DNA of 64,000 nt. Source: Blumeriella jaapii (lineage: Eukaryota; Ascomycota; Leotiomycetes; Helotiales; Drepanopezizaceae). The notes below the pieces were generated by a model, which made no database searches, was not told the DNA's origin, and was given only the letters and a program-made list of their open reading frames with translations. Within the stretch, counting starts at the first letter, position 1. Every line of letters begins with the position of its first letter. Below are positions 1 through 10,796 of the stretch, piece after piece. The DNA lies in contig VWND01000003.1 in assembly GCA_009599575.1 (NCBI GenBank), positions 1,502,001 to 1,566,000 on the forward strand, read 5' to 3'. Position numbers and translations under genes: made by a program.

Positions 1-1161
1 TTAGATTGGGCGGGATTTGAGGGGAAGGATCCCGAAGCTCGGTTTTCAGCTCGACTTTCCCCAACTCGTAATTTTTTCCGAACATTGAAGCCCGGGAGCT
101 TTGGCAAGATTCAGTTTTGAAATCGGAGTTGCTAAAAATGACAGCTGGCTCTCCTCGAACTCTCTAGAAAATGAAATACCATCCGCTGCAGCAATCTGAA
201 CACATTCATCTCTATCCGGGGCTGTCGTCGAAAGCTGTTGATGCGTGGCAGTCAGATCCTCATGCTGTGACTGGATATACTGGCGCGCCACACTGTGCCA
301 CGATTTTGATAGAGAAGCATGGCGGTCTCGCCGATCCTGACGGACGTCTCTCCTTGTTCTGTGAGGGGCCGAGCTCACCTCGAATAGCAGTCCTGGAATC
401 GGGCACGCGGGTTGGGACGAGGGGCTGGAATCGGGTAAGGTACGGAAAGCCAGGTCATGATTCTGTTGGAATCCCAATCTGACCCCATGCAGCAGGTATG
501 TACTGTAGTAGTGAAAGTCGCCAGCACACGACTAAGCGAGACCTGTTGACAACAAACGCCAATTCCATCTGCTCTGATCTGCTCTGCTCTGCGATTGAGC
601 CCGAGACACCAAGAAAAGTCAATGCAAGCTGAACGCCGGTTCATGCTCAGCATCCGGCTCGCAGATGCACACACGAGGGCCTGGCTAATGCAGCGCAGCT
701 TCATTAGTGCGGGGTTGAAAGCTGCTCCCCTCGCAGTCCCGCGATACCGAGCTCTCCCTCTCGCACTAGTCCTTGGTGTCTTGCTTTTCCTGATACTGTA
801 GGAGCTGCACACGGCGAGCGGCGTGTCATGTAGTACCTACATCTTTATAGGTGCGAGTGATGTAGTTGAAATACGCGGCCAATTGAGTAGCGTCTTGCGC
901 TACCGTCTCGGGTGGGCATGACGCAACGAGGCTCCGATTGATGAGTTGTTGACATTGAGGCACTTGTTGGTGGGCGTGAGGTCTCACATGCACTAACAGG
1001 TAACGAGGGAGATGGCAAGAGAGCTGTCAGGTGGGACTTGGCTCGATGTGATAAATACCTTCTACCCCCCTCCTGCTAATTCTTGCCTTCTCTCAACACC
1101 ATTTATTGACTTTCTCAAGATACCCAAAGAAATCCCTTCAATTGAAACTCAATTCGTCAAG
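1..1161. other. Left-edge intergenic region and promoter of the DDR48-like gene
   Basis: No ORF here resembles a known protein. The overlapping ORFs on both strands between 46 and 812 have no domain character and no splice logic. The last 100 bases look like a fungal core promoter and leader: a TATA-like ataaata near 1051, a CCCCT stress-element core at 1067-1071, then a CT/CA-rich leader up to the ATG at 1162. Part of a gene lying beyond the left edge cannot be excluded. Confidence 0.5.
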
Positions 1162-2708
1162 ATGTCTAGCTACGACAACGATAATAACAACTCCGTAAGT
1201 TCCAACACACTCTTTTCTACAATGCCTGTGCTCCGGGGTTCTATCATGCTGACAGACTTCCGTTGCAGGGCTCATACGGATCCGGCAACCAGGATTCATA
1301 TGGTGTGAGTTTCATCTTCGCAGCATTGGCGCCTTCGCTTCAATGGCTGACTCGGGTCGAATCTTAGTCCTCAGGACGAGGAAGCGATAGTTATGGCTCT
1401 GGCAACAACGGCAATGATTCGTACGGAGTGAGTGTTTTCTCCCGGCCAATAATCGACAAACTGTGTAATGCTTTCGATGGATGCAAAGGCTGACTTGTCT
1501 TCAAAGTCTTCTGGACGTCAAGGCGGGAGTGATAGCTACGGCGTAAGAATCACCAGCACAAGCCATTGCTTTTCATTTTCGATACATGTCTCCTTCCACA
1601 GGGCCTCCAATCCACATGGGGAAGTAGGCAATCTGTAGCACAAAGGCTAATTTGTTACCAAGTCTTCTGGACGTCAAGGTGGAAGCGATAGCTACGGCGT
1701 AAGATCTCTCAATACAAGCCCAATTTTGTTCTCTTTCGCTCCTCCCACCCTCCCCCATGGCCAGAACTTCGTGGAAAAGCCCAAGCTCAAAATCTAACAT
1801 TCTCTTCATAGTCCAGCAACTCCCAGTCGGACTCATACGGTTCCAATACGCGAACTAGCGATTCGAGCGATACCTACGGCTCCAGCGGTCGAGGCAACAC
1901 AACCTCCGGAGGAAGTTACGGAGATGATGACTCCACCCTAGGCTCATCTGCCAGCCGCACGGGTGGTGGCGCATTTGGAGGCAACAACTCCTCGGGAGGG
2001 TACGGTGGCTCCAACAACGACAGCTCCAATGTATGTGCAAACATCTATGCCAGGCATGCTTCTCATTGAGTGTCGCGTCGCTGACAATCGATAGACCTAC
2101 GGTGGTAACAAGTCATCCGGCTACGGCAATTCGTCGAACGATGATAGCTCGAACGTATGTTTACTTCCGCTTATTTCCCAGCCCTTAGCTTTCACGCGAA
2201 AGCTCCGAAACATGGTAATCACAACCTCGCTAACTATGCGCAGACCTACGGAGGCAACAAGTCTTCCAGCTACGGCAACGATGACGACAGTAACGTAAGT
2301 ACAAGGAATCCTCCCAACTTCCAAAACTTCTCCCGCGCTAACTATTCCCAGACATACGGCAAGAAGTCCAGCTCCGACACGTACGGCAGCTCCAACAACA
2401 ACGACTCCTCTTACGGGTCCAGCGACCGCAACCAGAACTCCAGCTCCGACACGTACGGCAGCTCCAACAACAACGACTCCTCTTACGGGTCCAGCGGCCG
2501 CAACCAGAACTCCAGCTCCGACAACTACGGCTCCAGCGACTCGTACGGCTCAAACAACAACAACAATACTAGCGGCAGTGGCGGCGACAGCATCGCAGGC
2601 AAGCTGATGCAGAAGGTGGGTGGCATGATCAACAACTCTGGGATGCAGGAGAAGGGCACTGCTAAGCGCAACGAGGCTGGGGGCAACTATGGCGATGAAA
2701 ACTACTAG
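1162..2708 (+). CDS. DDR48-like Tyr/Gly/Ser/Asn-rich repeat protein (nine exons)
   Basis: Exons by reading: 1162-1194, 1269-1304, 1368-1427, 1507-1542, 1663-1698, 1812-2030, 2095-2154, 2244-2294, 2352-2708, giving about 295 aa. Every internal exon is a multiple of three and every intron is phase 0. The protein consists of short hydrophilic units such as SSGRQGGSDSYG, TYGGNKSSSYGN and DTYGSSNNNDSSYGSS, very like the SYGSSNN repeats of yeast Ddr48, a stress- and DNA-damage-induced protein. The final about 40 residues differ: a GKLMQKVGGMINN segment followed by a charged EKGTAKRNEAGG tail, resembling the conserved end of fungal CsbD/Ddr48-type proteins. There is no signal peptide or membrane segment. 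Exons 4 and 5 are near-identical copies, and exons 7 and 8 are related copies. The family call rests on repeat composition. A role in stress tolerance is inference. Short exons could be misassigned in places, but the conserved frame supports the model. Confidence 0.78.
1490..1740 (+). repeat. Tandem duplication of an exon-intron unit (exons 4 and 5)
   Basis: The stretch around 1507-1542 and its flanks recurs 156 bp downstream around 1663-1698. Both copies have an AAAGGCT...AAG acceptor flank, a tcttctggacgtcaagg exon start, a gatagctacggc exon end, a gtaaga donor and an ACAAGCC tract in the following intron. The duplicated unit therefore includes intron sequence, not only coding sequence. Confidence 0.8.
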
Positions 2709-5007
2709 TCTGGCTGTCGCGTGACACAAACAGCGAGTTGTGATGGGAAGATGGGGTGGGTGTCGTGCTGATTTAACGACATCTTAGATCATTTCCAAAA
2801 TGGAGAAATGTCAGATCCGTCTTTACAAAATCGTATAAATAGTGTCTGTCGTGCAACTTCACTGTCGCTTTGTCTTGCAGCAGTCGTGACACATTATGCA
2901 CTTCGTCTGCTTCTTTTGTGTCGTCTTCTAACTCTGTGAAAGGCTTTTCTCTCTTTCCTCTCCTCTCCTCTCCTCTCCTCTCCTCTCCTTCCTCTCCTCC
3001 CCCCCCTTCCCTCAAAAACCACAAGCGGCTTTTTCTCAGCCCTTGCATGTGAATCCACCCATCTACACCAAATTTGATTTGACGCTCGCCAAGCCCCAGC
3101 AAGATCCTCTTCCAAAGTGGTCGGTTTCTACGACCCCAACTTCGCTCTGTTTTGTAGTCTGGCCTCGATCGGATTCCGTAGCATGGTCGCTGTGATTGTC
3201 ACTTGCGAACCGGCAGGTAGGTGGTAGTTGGGTTTCATTTCACTTGGTGAAACTCCGGGGATTGGCAAGATCCAGCATATAACATTTTTTTTCTTCTTCT
3301 TCTTTCCAATCTTGAGCTTTTGCTCAAGCGAAGCGCTCACATCATACATAGCCTCGGTCGAATACCTCCATCTTGCGCAATGTCTCTTCAGGTCTTGCCA
3401 ACGCTCTCGTGAAGATCTCGTACCACGCACAAAACGATGCACACGTTCCGACGTGGGTGGGTTGCTTCTGTAAAGTAGGTAGGCACAAAAAGAAACAGTC
3501 GGAAAGTCATGAGGAAACCATAACCAAGGCAAGATTAACGATCGATCGATGTACAGTAAAAGCAATGGTTGAACATAGGACTTCCAATCAGTAGAAAGCT
3601 AGTACTTAATATCAGCAAGCCTAATAGTAAATGGAAAATACAGACAATTGAGACGAACTGCCCGTTGGCTGGCATGTGACGAGAGTGATGAGATTGTTTC
3701 ACGTCTGGAGGAGGAAGGGAAACTGTGCGATCTCAAGCCTCACGTAGGGCATTGGAGACGTGCTAAGCTGGGAATGTTTTCACTTATATGTGACCTCTGA
3801 AAAAGCAGTTACATCAGAGAAATGCATGCCACATGTCCGCTGTTTGAGAGGCGGGATGTTTTTCTATGGAGTTTGTGGGATGACCCTCTCGATGGTGCAG
3901 AAAAAGTCAGAGCTGCTGAAGCTGGAAGTTAAGGAAGGGGTCGTTACACGACCGTCGCTGTAGCGAGCCTTTGCAGGCAGGGCCATTGGCGTAGAATCTA
4001 CAGTCGACGAATTTCAATTCCTATCCGTTCAGTTTTTTGTAAATCCAAGTGATAGGTTTCCTCTCTCTCTCTACCTTTTAAGATCTCTAATTCTAGAGCC
4101 AGAGCCGCATCGGATCTATAATGAATTCCGCGTGAAGAAAAGATCTCTTTCTTTTTGGTATTTGATTTGAGATAAAACCAAGATCCAAAAAGGCTGGTGT
4201 TCACACACCTAGATTGGTACGATTAGTACGTATGTACCACACAAGAAAAAGAGAGACATTTTCGCGTGATGCGCGCTGAATGCGGTTAGCGCTAAACATG
4301 AACATGAAAAAAGCGGAAGTTTTATATCCTACGCTGATTTGACTAGCTTATGAGAATAGGAAGGAGTATCCCGTACCTACTTGTTCATGTAAAAACCAAT
4401 CGTTCCTAGTCCAGTTTACTTGCGTCTTAAGCAAAGCGTTCAGATGAAATATAAAGCAGCGGAACCAAGGATCGGTTTGAGCAGAAATGGTTCTGATCTG
4501 TTGATGCAATGCTAGCTTTTAGGCTTTGCAGGAGGAGAGGCATAGCGGCCCGGTACCCCCCGATCGCTGAGCTGATGGCATCGAGAATAACGAGGACGAG
4601 AGGGGGGGGGGGGGTGCATCTTGGATAGCCAAATGAGGGGATGAGTGATTCTGCGAGATGATGAAATAGGAAGGGCCTAGGGGTTTGCGAGGGAGGAGGA
4701 AAGGGGTAGAGTATCGCAGAGTAGGCCAGAGCACTGATCAAACGCAGCCGAACAAAAAAAACAATCGAACGCATTACACGGACTTGGTATAGAAGAGAGA
4801 AACAAAGAGGCAAACAAGATGGGGCTAACTGTCCAGTGAACGTTTCAACGAGACTTACCTTGCTTAACGATACTTCGTACCTACGTACTTCTACTGTACG
4901 TAGAAGCCACCCACTGACTGGGTGGGTGGATGGCATCAATTTCGAGCTGAATCACACTGATGATCTCTTTCTCTGCCCGGAAAGGTCCATATGGAGATAG
5001 GTAGGCA

Positions 5008-5039
<32 letters not shown>

Positions 5040-6047
5040 TTTTACACTTTTTCTCCATCTTGAACAATCAAAAGTGGGTATGTATGTATGTGAGAAACGC
5101 GTGCTAGGGAAAAGCCACTTGCTAGGCTAACTGCAATGCTGCTTTCACTACCATCAAATGACCCAATGTTTATGTGGCACGGGGGTGAACGATACGAAAA
5201 AGCCCGTTTCCCTCGCTGTTCGGCTCAGGGCTCAGGAGAGACATCAAGGCAAGAAGAGTCGAGATTCCGTGGAGATTTCAAAGAGGATGGCTGGTAGTTT
5301 TCGGCCATCAGGCTAAGGGAGCATAGACGTGGTTCGTCACATTATCGCCCCCGTCCGCCAAGGAACGGAGCTACGGCGTCTGTAACGAACTGCATGTTCC
5401 CACTCGAAAGCGGCCAACAGGTTCCCAGTCGCTTTTGCTCTGAGCTTTCTGTCAACGTTAAGAATCGGCGTTCGGGCTTTCAGCAGAAAAGAGTGGATGG
5501 AGGGAGTACTGGGAGCGAGCCGACACACTTGTGCAGCAACACCCTCACTCACATCTCAATCCACCTCTACCTACCCACGCACCACTCATCCGCCAGCAGA
5601 AACGAATGGGGGAACGCGAGTTTGCATGCCCGGCATTCAACAACTTCATTTGGCCCTAGCCTGCGCAGGACCATAACCATCGCACGTTCACCCATCCATT
5701 CGTTCATCGCGTACCCAAGCGTCATGCTTCATCAGGCATTCCCTCAGCTCCGAATCCTTGCCCGCACTCTCAAACTCAATTCTAGGCCCAACAAACGCAC
5801 CGCGGCAGCACAAATTCGAAGTTCGCAATTCCGAAGCAGACCCAAGCCCAGCGCGGAGACAATCCGCCCCGCCAACACCATCATTTTCGCCGCCGCCGCC
5901 CGTGAACGTCCGTGAAGACCAACAAGAGGAGATAAAATTCAAACTTCGCTGAGGAGGATTATATGTGCAGAAATGGTGCATCTGCGGAGGGAGGAGAATA
6001 GGGTTGTATCGACAAAGAGTCCTCCCCATAGCGAGGAAGAAGCAAGA
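2709..6047. other. Gene-poor spacer of about 3.3 kb
   Basis: No supportable gene. It holds a (CTCTC)n tract near 2955-2995, pyrimidine runs near 3288-3305, a 13-G run at 4602-4614, a (GCCTGA)5 hexanucleotide repeat near 5009-5038, and scattered short GTAGGTAC/TACGTAC words. ORFs here (for example 4427-4939 on -, 5394-5915 on +) are low-complexity and show no family motif. The right end is the 3' flank of the PKA gene. Confidence 0.55.
5009..5039. repeat. GCCTGA hexanucleotide microsatellite
   Basis: About five perfect tandem copies of GCCTGA can be read directly in intergenic DNA. No function is suggested. Confidence 0.85.
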
Positions 6048-7670
6048 TTAAAAGTCGCGGAAGAGCTTTCCGTGTCTGGAACTTGATTAGTACGGTGGGG
6101 ACATGAATGGGCCGAGCACCACTTACTCATCATGACCTTGCTGACCATATTGCTCTGTCTCCTCGGGGTACTTGTCGAACTGACTTGCATCGCCGACGCC
6201 AGCCTTGACTGGTGGCACGTAGGGAGCATCGATGTCTTTCTTGGCCAATCGATCCCATGTGACTTCGGCGAACCACTGGTGGCTCTTCACGCCTTCTGCT
6301 CCACCATGGGTGTTCCCCAGCCGTTTGGTGAGATCGGCGGTGATCAGTCGTTGCAGCAGGTCCTGGGCATCTGGATGGATGTATGGCGGGTACTTGACCC
6401 GGCCTTTGAGAATGTTCTCATATATTTTCATGGGAGAACCACCATCCCAGAAAGGGGTGAAACCACACAGCATTTCAAAGATCAGGATGCCAAGAGACCA
6501 CCTGCAGCACAATCAGACCAACCCGACGCGAATCCGAGCCGAGGAACTCACCAGTCGACGGACTTGTTGTATCCTTTGCTGGAGACAACCTCTGGTGCCA
6601 AATAATCTGGCGTTCCACACAGCGTCCAAGTGATATCTGGTACCTTCTTGGCGAATCCAAAATCGGTGATCTTGAGATGCCCATGCCGATCGAGGAGCAA
6701 GTTCTCGGGCTTGAGATCCCTGTAGATGATATCTTTCCCGTGCAGGTATTCGAGTGCCAGGGTGACCTCGGCGGCATAAAACTTGGCGACAGGGTTGGGG
6801 AACCGCTACACCGGCATTGTTAGCATTGGCCTGCCGCCGCGAATCCAGACCGCTCACTTGGGACTTTCTCAACAGTGAAAAGAGCTCTCCACCTTCCACG
6901 AAATCCATCACCATGTAGAGGTTCTTGGAGTCTTGAAACGTGCCCCAGAGCGTGATCAGGAATGGATGCTTGACTTCTTGCAACATTCTCCTTTCATCAT
7001 TGGTATGCTCGACCTGCTTCATCTTGACCACCTGCTGCTTCTTCAGCACCTTGACGGCATAGAAGCGCTGATTGTGCTTCGATTGGACCAAGTGCACTCT
7101 CCCAAAACTGCCGGTACCCAAGGTCCGTAATATATCAAAGTCTAACAAGGAGTATTTGCCCTTGGTCTGTCGGATCTGGGTCGGTTGAGGCGTAGGTTGC
7201 GCTTGAGGCAATTGCTGCGTCGCCTCGGACGCTCTGGTAGCCGAAGCATCCTCGGGCTCGCCTTGGCCCATGTCTGGTCTCGATTGCGTGCTCCCATCGT
7301 TCTGGGGCGGATTGATGAGGTTCTTGATGGTGGGGAGGTTCTGCTGGCTCAGCGCGGGGCCAGCTTGCGAGTACGTGTCGTAACTCTGCTGCTGTTGATG
7401 CTGGTGAGAGACCCCTTGCGTCATTGATTGTTGCTCGCCCACAATGGTGGGGTCTTCTTGCCTGGGGGCGGCGGGGTGAGAGAGGCTCGGAACGGTTGGA
7501 GTGGTCGGAGTGGAGGATTGGGAGGAGTTGGAGGCTCTGGACCGGTCGAAGCTGCGGGAGCCGGTAGGGGTCACCGGACTGGTGGGCTGGCTGGAATTTG
7601 GAGATGAGGCGTCCTTGGAGCCGGGCAAGTCCCTCGTCCGTTTCTTCTTGAGGAATCCTAACGTCGGCAT
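6048..7670 (-). CDS. pkaC: cAMP-dependent protein kinase catalytic subunit
   Basis: AGC serine/threonine kinase that phosphorylates substrates when cAMP releases the regulatory subunit. Exons (transcript order): 7670-6858, 6805-6552, 6501-6127, 6075-6048; 489 aa. An about 170-residue Ser/Pro/Gln-rich N-terminal extension precedes the kinase domain. Visible motifs: glycine loop GTGSFG at about 185-190, AVK lysine at about 207, YRDLKPEN (catalytic Asp about 301), DFG about 319, and the [13 protein letters not shown] activation loop with its phospho-Thr about 332. The last exon is tiny and supplies the AGC tail ending FRDF, the hydrophobic motif at the extreme C-terminus typical of PKA. The ATG at 7670 is used because the four upstream in-frame codons begin with [13 protein letters not shown] is, as I recall, the usual N-terminus of Pezizomycotina PKA. 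The gene stands alone with a long upstream region. Confidence 0.95.
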
Positions 7671-9450
7671 ATGAGGCAGCACACGATTGCCAGCGTCGAG
7701 GCGAGCGATCGACAGGCAGCCGGCAGGCCCGGCAGGCCGGCTATCAAGGCTGCTGGGGAGTGGGAAGGTGAGCGACGCAGCGGCGCGAAAAGGGAGGGGG
7801 TTTTTGCACGGGGGAGACGGGGGGGGGTCTGGCCGTCGGGCGGGAGCAGTGGCTCAAAGAAGCTGGACAAAGGTTCTGGAATGTCTCAAGCTGCTCAGGA
7901 CGGCCAGGGTAGAGAGGCAGGCAAAGCTGTGACTGGCGGCCGCGAGGGGCAGCGGGTAGCTGCAGTCGTGAACAGGGCAGCAATGCAAGTCGAGGAGGGT
8001 CCTGAGAATTGCAGATAGAGTCGTATGGGAGGAGGAGAATGCGATGCGCAGATGCAGATGCGAGAGCGAGGTCGAGACAACGAATGGAAACGAATTGAAA
8101 CGATCAGGCAACGGATCGATCAATCAATCGGCAGATCGATATATAGCCCGGACGGCGACGGGAGATATGGGATGCAGCTGGACTCAATTGCGCTGGCGGA
8201 GAGATGGTGATGAAGGCCGGAGGGACAGGAGGGAGAGCAGAGAGGAGCGAGGAGAGGAGGGAAGAGGTAAGAGAGGGGAGGTTGCGGTGGAGGTGGAGGA
8301 AGTCACTTTAACGTTGCTTAAGTTCCATGTCACGCGTGGGCGGCCTGGGCGGGCACAACCAGAGACGAGACGAGACACAGTGGACTGACGGACTGGCCTG
8401 GACTGGACAACTTGAGGATTTGAGGATTTGAGAACTGGAGGATTTGAGAACTTGAGGGCTTGAGAACTTGAGGACTTGAGAATTGACGACTTGACGTCTT
8501 GACCACTTTGACGTCTTGACCACTTTGACAACTTGACCACTTTGACAACTCGACCACTTTGACCACAACCCTACCACGTATTCCTGTTTCTAGCTATGTA
8601 CACTATGTACACTATGTACAGTATGTACTTAGGTGTTGCAGGTGAAAACACAGCAATGCCACTTACTCATGTCCATGGGTGGAATAGCGACATGTTGGAT
8701 CCATGATCAAAGCATACGTGTAGTGCTGATACACGCTGTACTGTAGAACTCCTCTCTCTTTCTACACGTGCATGAGCTGGCTTGATCACATCCACCCCCC
8801 GTTTTGTTTATCTTCTGAGATTTGTTTGTTTGTTTGTTTGTTTATTGGTTGCTTGGTTTGTTGCTTTGTTGCTTTGTTGCATGCTGACCTCCCTCCCGCC
8901 CGACCTGCCTGCCTAGGAAGGCGACCTCGCAAGTCGAGATGAAAATAGACTCCATGTAGATGATACTCTGATATGCGACGTGAGTAGAGTGTGCACACCA
9001 ACGCTGCAAGGTCCCTCCCTTACAGCCAAGATTATCATCGATCGCCGAGAATCAGCCCACGCGGGGGAAAGAGTCAAGAGCCAAGGGCCAAGAGTCGCAA
9101 TGTGTTGTAATGTTGTTGTGTTGTCAACTTGTGGTTGATGTGGTGGCTGGCATGGTCTATATATAAGCAGAACGGAGAAGTCGATCAAACCCTCACGACG
9201 CGTCGTGAGTCGGGTAGGGCAAGTTCCGCTTGCCGTGCCTCGACTCACAGTGCAATCATCGGTCGAGCCACACATTGAGTGAACAAACATGCTAGAAGCC
9301 AATGGCGGCTCCGTGGCGCAAGCAAGGCGTGGTTTCAACAGCGTGCGGAGAGAACAGAATGAATTCTCGAACGCCGCTGGGCAAACGGTCTAACCCAGCT
9401 GCCAAATCGTGACAGAACTCCCGGCGCTGCATTCGCACCGGTCCGTCCTC
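7671..9450. other. Long upstream region of the PKA gene with minisatellites
   Basis: No gene supported. Purine-rich DNA at 8215-8300, two adjoining minisatellites at 8400-8575, short TATGTAC repeats at 8595-8628, and a (GTTT)n tract near 8821-8846. The region from about 9200 to 9450 is the 3' flank of the NFKBIL1-like gene. ORFs on both strands here are repeat-encoded or have no family resemblance. Confidence 0.5.
8400..8575. repeat. Two abutting minisatellites upstream of the PKA gene
   Basis: From about 8410 to 8490 the sequence is a degenerate array of CTTGAGGATTTGAGAA-like units. From about 8490 to 8570 it changes to about 17-bp units of the form TTGACCACTTTGACGTC. Both are strongly asymmetric between strands. 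They lie about 0.75-0.9 kb upstream of the PKA start codon. Confidence 0.8.
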
Positions 9451-10525
9451 TTACGATCTCCCAGCATCGCGGACCTCGTTCCACAGCCGATCAATGGCCT
9501 GGAAGACGGCCGTGACCGCCTGCATCACATCCTCACTGACATCCTGCCCGCCCAGTCTGCTGGATCTTGTCCGGATGCCAGCGTACGCGTTCGGCCTTCA
9601 ACACCTTCGCAAGCTGCGCTTCCGTAGGCTGTCCGCTCGTCGGCGCATGCAGGAAGAAGCGCTCAATCGCTGTGGGCTCCGTGGCATCTGCCCGCTTTCC
9701 GCTCTCAACTGGCCAGGGCAGCGATGCCAGATGTATCTTGCCATTCACGGCGCCTTGACCTAGCGATTCCCATCTCTGGAGATACGCATGCCATTTATCC
9801 CCCCATGCCTTTCTGGACTTTCTCTCCTGTCCCCGCTTCAAGCTTGCTTCCACTTTCCTCCTGAACTCCTCCGCTTCCCTCTCCTCTCTGGCACTCTCCT
9901 TCGCCAGCCGCTCTCGTTCCTTCCTGGCAGCTTCCCGCCGCGCTTTCTCCTCCAACAGATGCTCGTGCGTCTTCTCGTACATTTTGGCGCGAACAAAAGC
10001 CGTATACTCCTCGTCGGTCATGCGCTCCAGCTCGCCATCAGGGCCTGGTTTCTCAGGCGGGTAGATGTGAACGGGCTGCCCATAAACCCACTCCCAGTAT
10101 TGCGCCCCCTCGTCGTCGGCCATCGCGTCAAAAAGACTCTCGCGGAATGCGACGTCGGGATCAACATATTGTTCCGACTTCGCATTCGGGAGGTGGGTAT
10201 CATCGTATAGCGCGGGGTCGTCCGTCGGGGAGTGCTTGCGCCTCTTGCTTCGGTGATGTCGAGGTTGATGGTGATGCCTGTCTCGGTCGCTGGATCGGTC
10301 GCGTCGCTCCCTCTCGCGATGTGACCTCTCTGATGGGCTCCGGGGCCGTCTTTCACGCCTCCCTGATCTCCGACTGCTTGATTTGTCCTTGAACCTGAAT
10401 TTGCTGGACCTTGGGATCGCATCGTCGCGTGTGCTAGGTACATATTTGTCTTCGGCTTCGGGGCTCATCTTTTCGGGTTCCTTTTTCGGGTTTGAAGGTT
10501 CTGCATCTAATCGACTTTCCGTCAT
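9451..10525 (-). CDS. NFKBIL1-like J-domain-related protein, frameshifted near its 3' end
   Basis: Resembles the fungal homologues of NF-kappa-B inhibitor-like protein 1, nuclear proteins linked to RNA processing. Intronless. An Arg/Ser/His-rich N-terminal part (RS-like, with KFRFKDKSSSRR) is followed by an acidic segment with YWEWVYG, a long charged coiled coil (about residues 175-255), and a C-terminal half-J-domain with RVRWHPDK, including the HPD tripeptide. The open frame stops at 9533, directly after KIQQ. A different frame continues from there with GGQDVSEDVMQAVTAVFQ and DRLWNEVRDAGRS to a stop at 9451, which matches the expected family C-terminus. A 1-nt gain or 2-nt loss near 9553-9558 explains this. 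The start could be 10525 (used) or 10465. It shares a 271-bp promoter with the next gene. Confidence 0.75.
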
Positions 10526-10796
10526 TGGTGATGTGATTCGAAAACAACGGGAAGACGAAGTTGTAGGTACCGTACAGTAGGTGGTGGGATGTGAAGGGGT
10601 TGAAGGTGTTGAAGTCGAGTGGACCCCTCTGTCTTGCATTTATGACGACGTCGAACCGAAAACGCACTGTACAGTACTGTCTGTACCTTCTCGCTCCAGC
10701 CTTGAATCAAGACCCTCACAACATGAACAACAACAACAACAGCAACCCAACTAAATTCTCTGATCGCCAATCAACAAAACACATCAAGATATTCAG
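10526..10796. promoter_or_regulatory. Bidirectional promoter between NFKBIL1-like and NSRP1-like genes
   Basis: A 271-bp interval separates two divergent start codons and must hold both 5' leaders and core promoters. It contains TACTGTAC-type palindromic words (about 10570-10580 and 10670-10685) and a CAACAACAAC leader on the plus side. No TATA box is evident. Confidence 0.6.

Noticed and set aside
2950..2998. Pyrimidine tract near 2950 as a promoter leader
   Set aside because: No credible start codon or coding sequence follows within several hundred bases.
8400..8575. Repeat array considered as CRISPR-like
   Set aside because: Units are directly abutting and degenerate with no unique spacers, and the genome is eukaryotic; it is a minisatellite.
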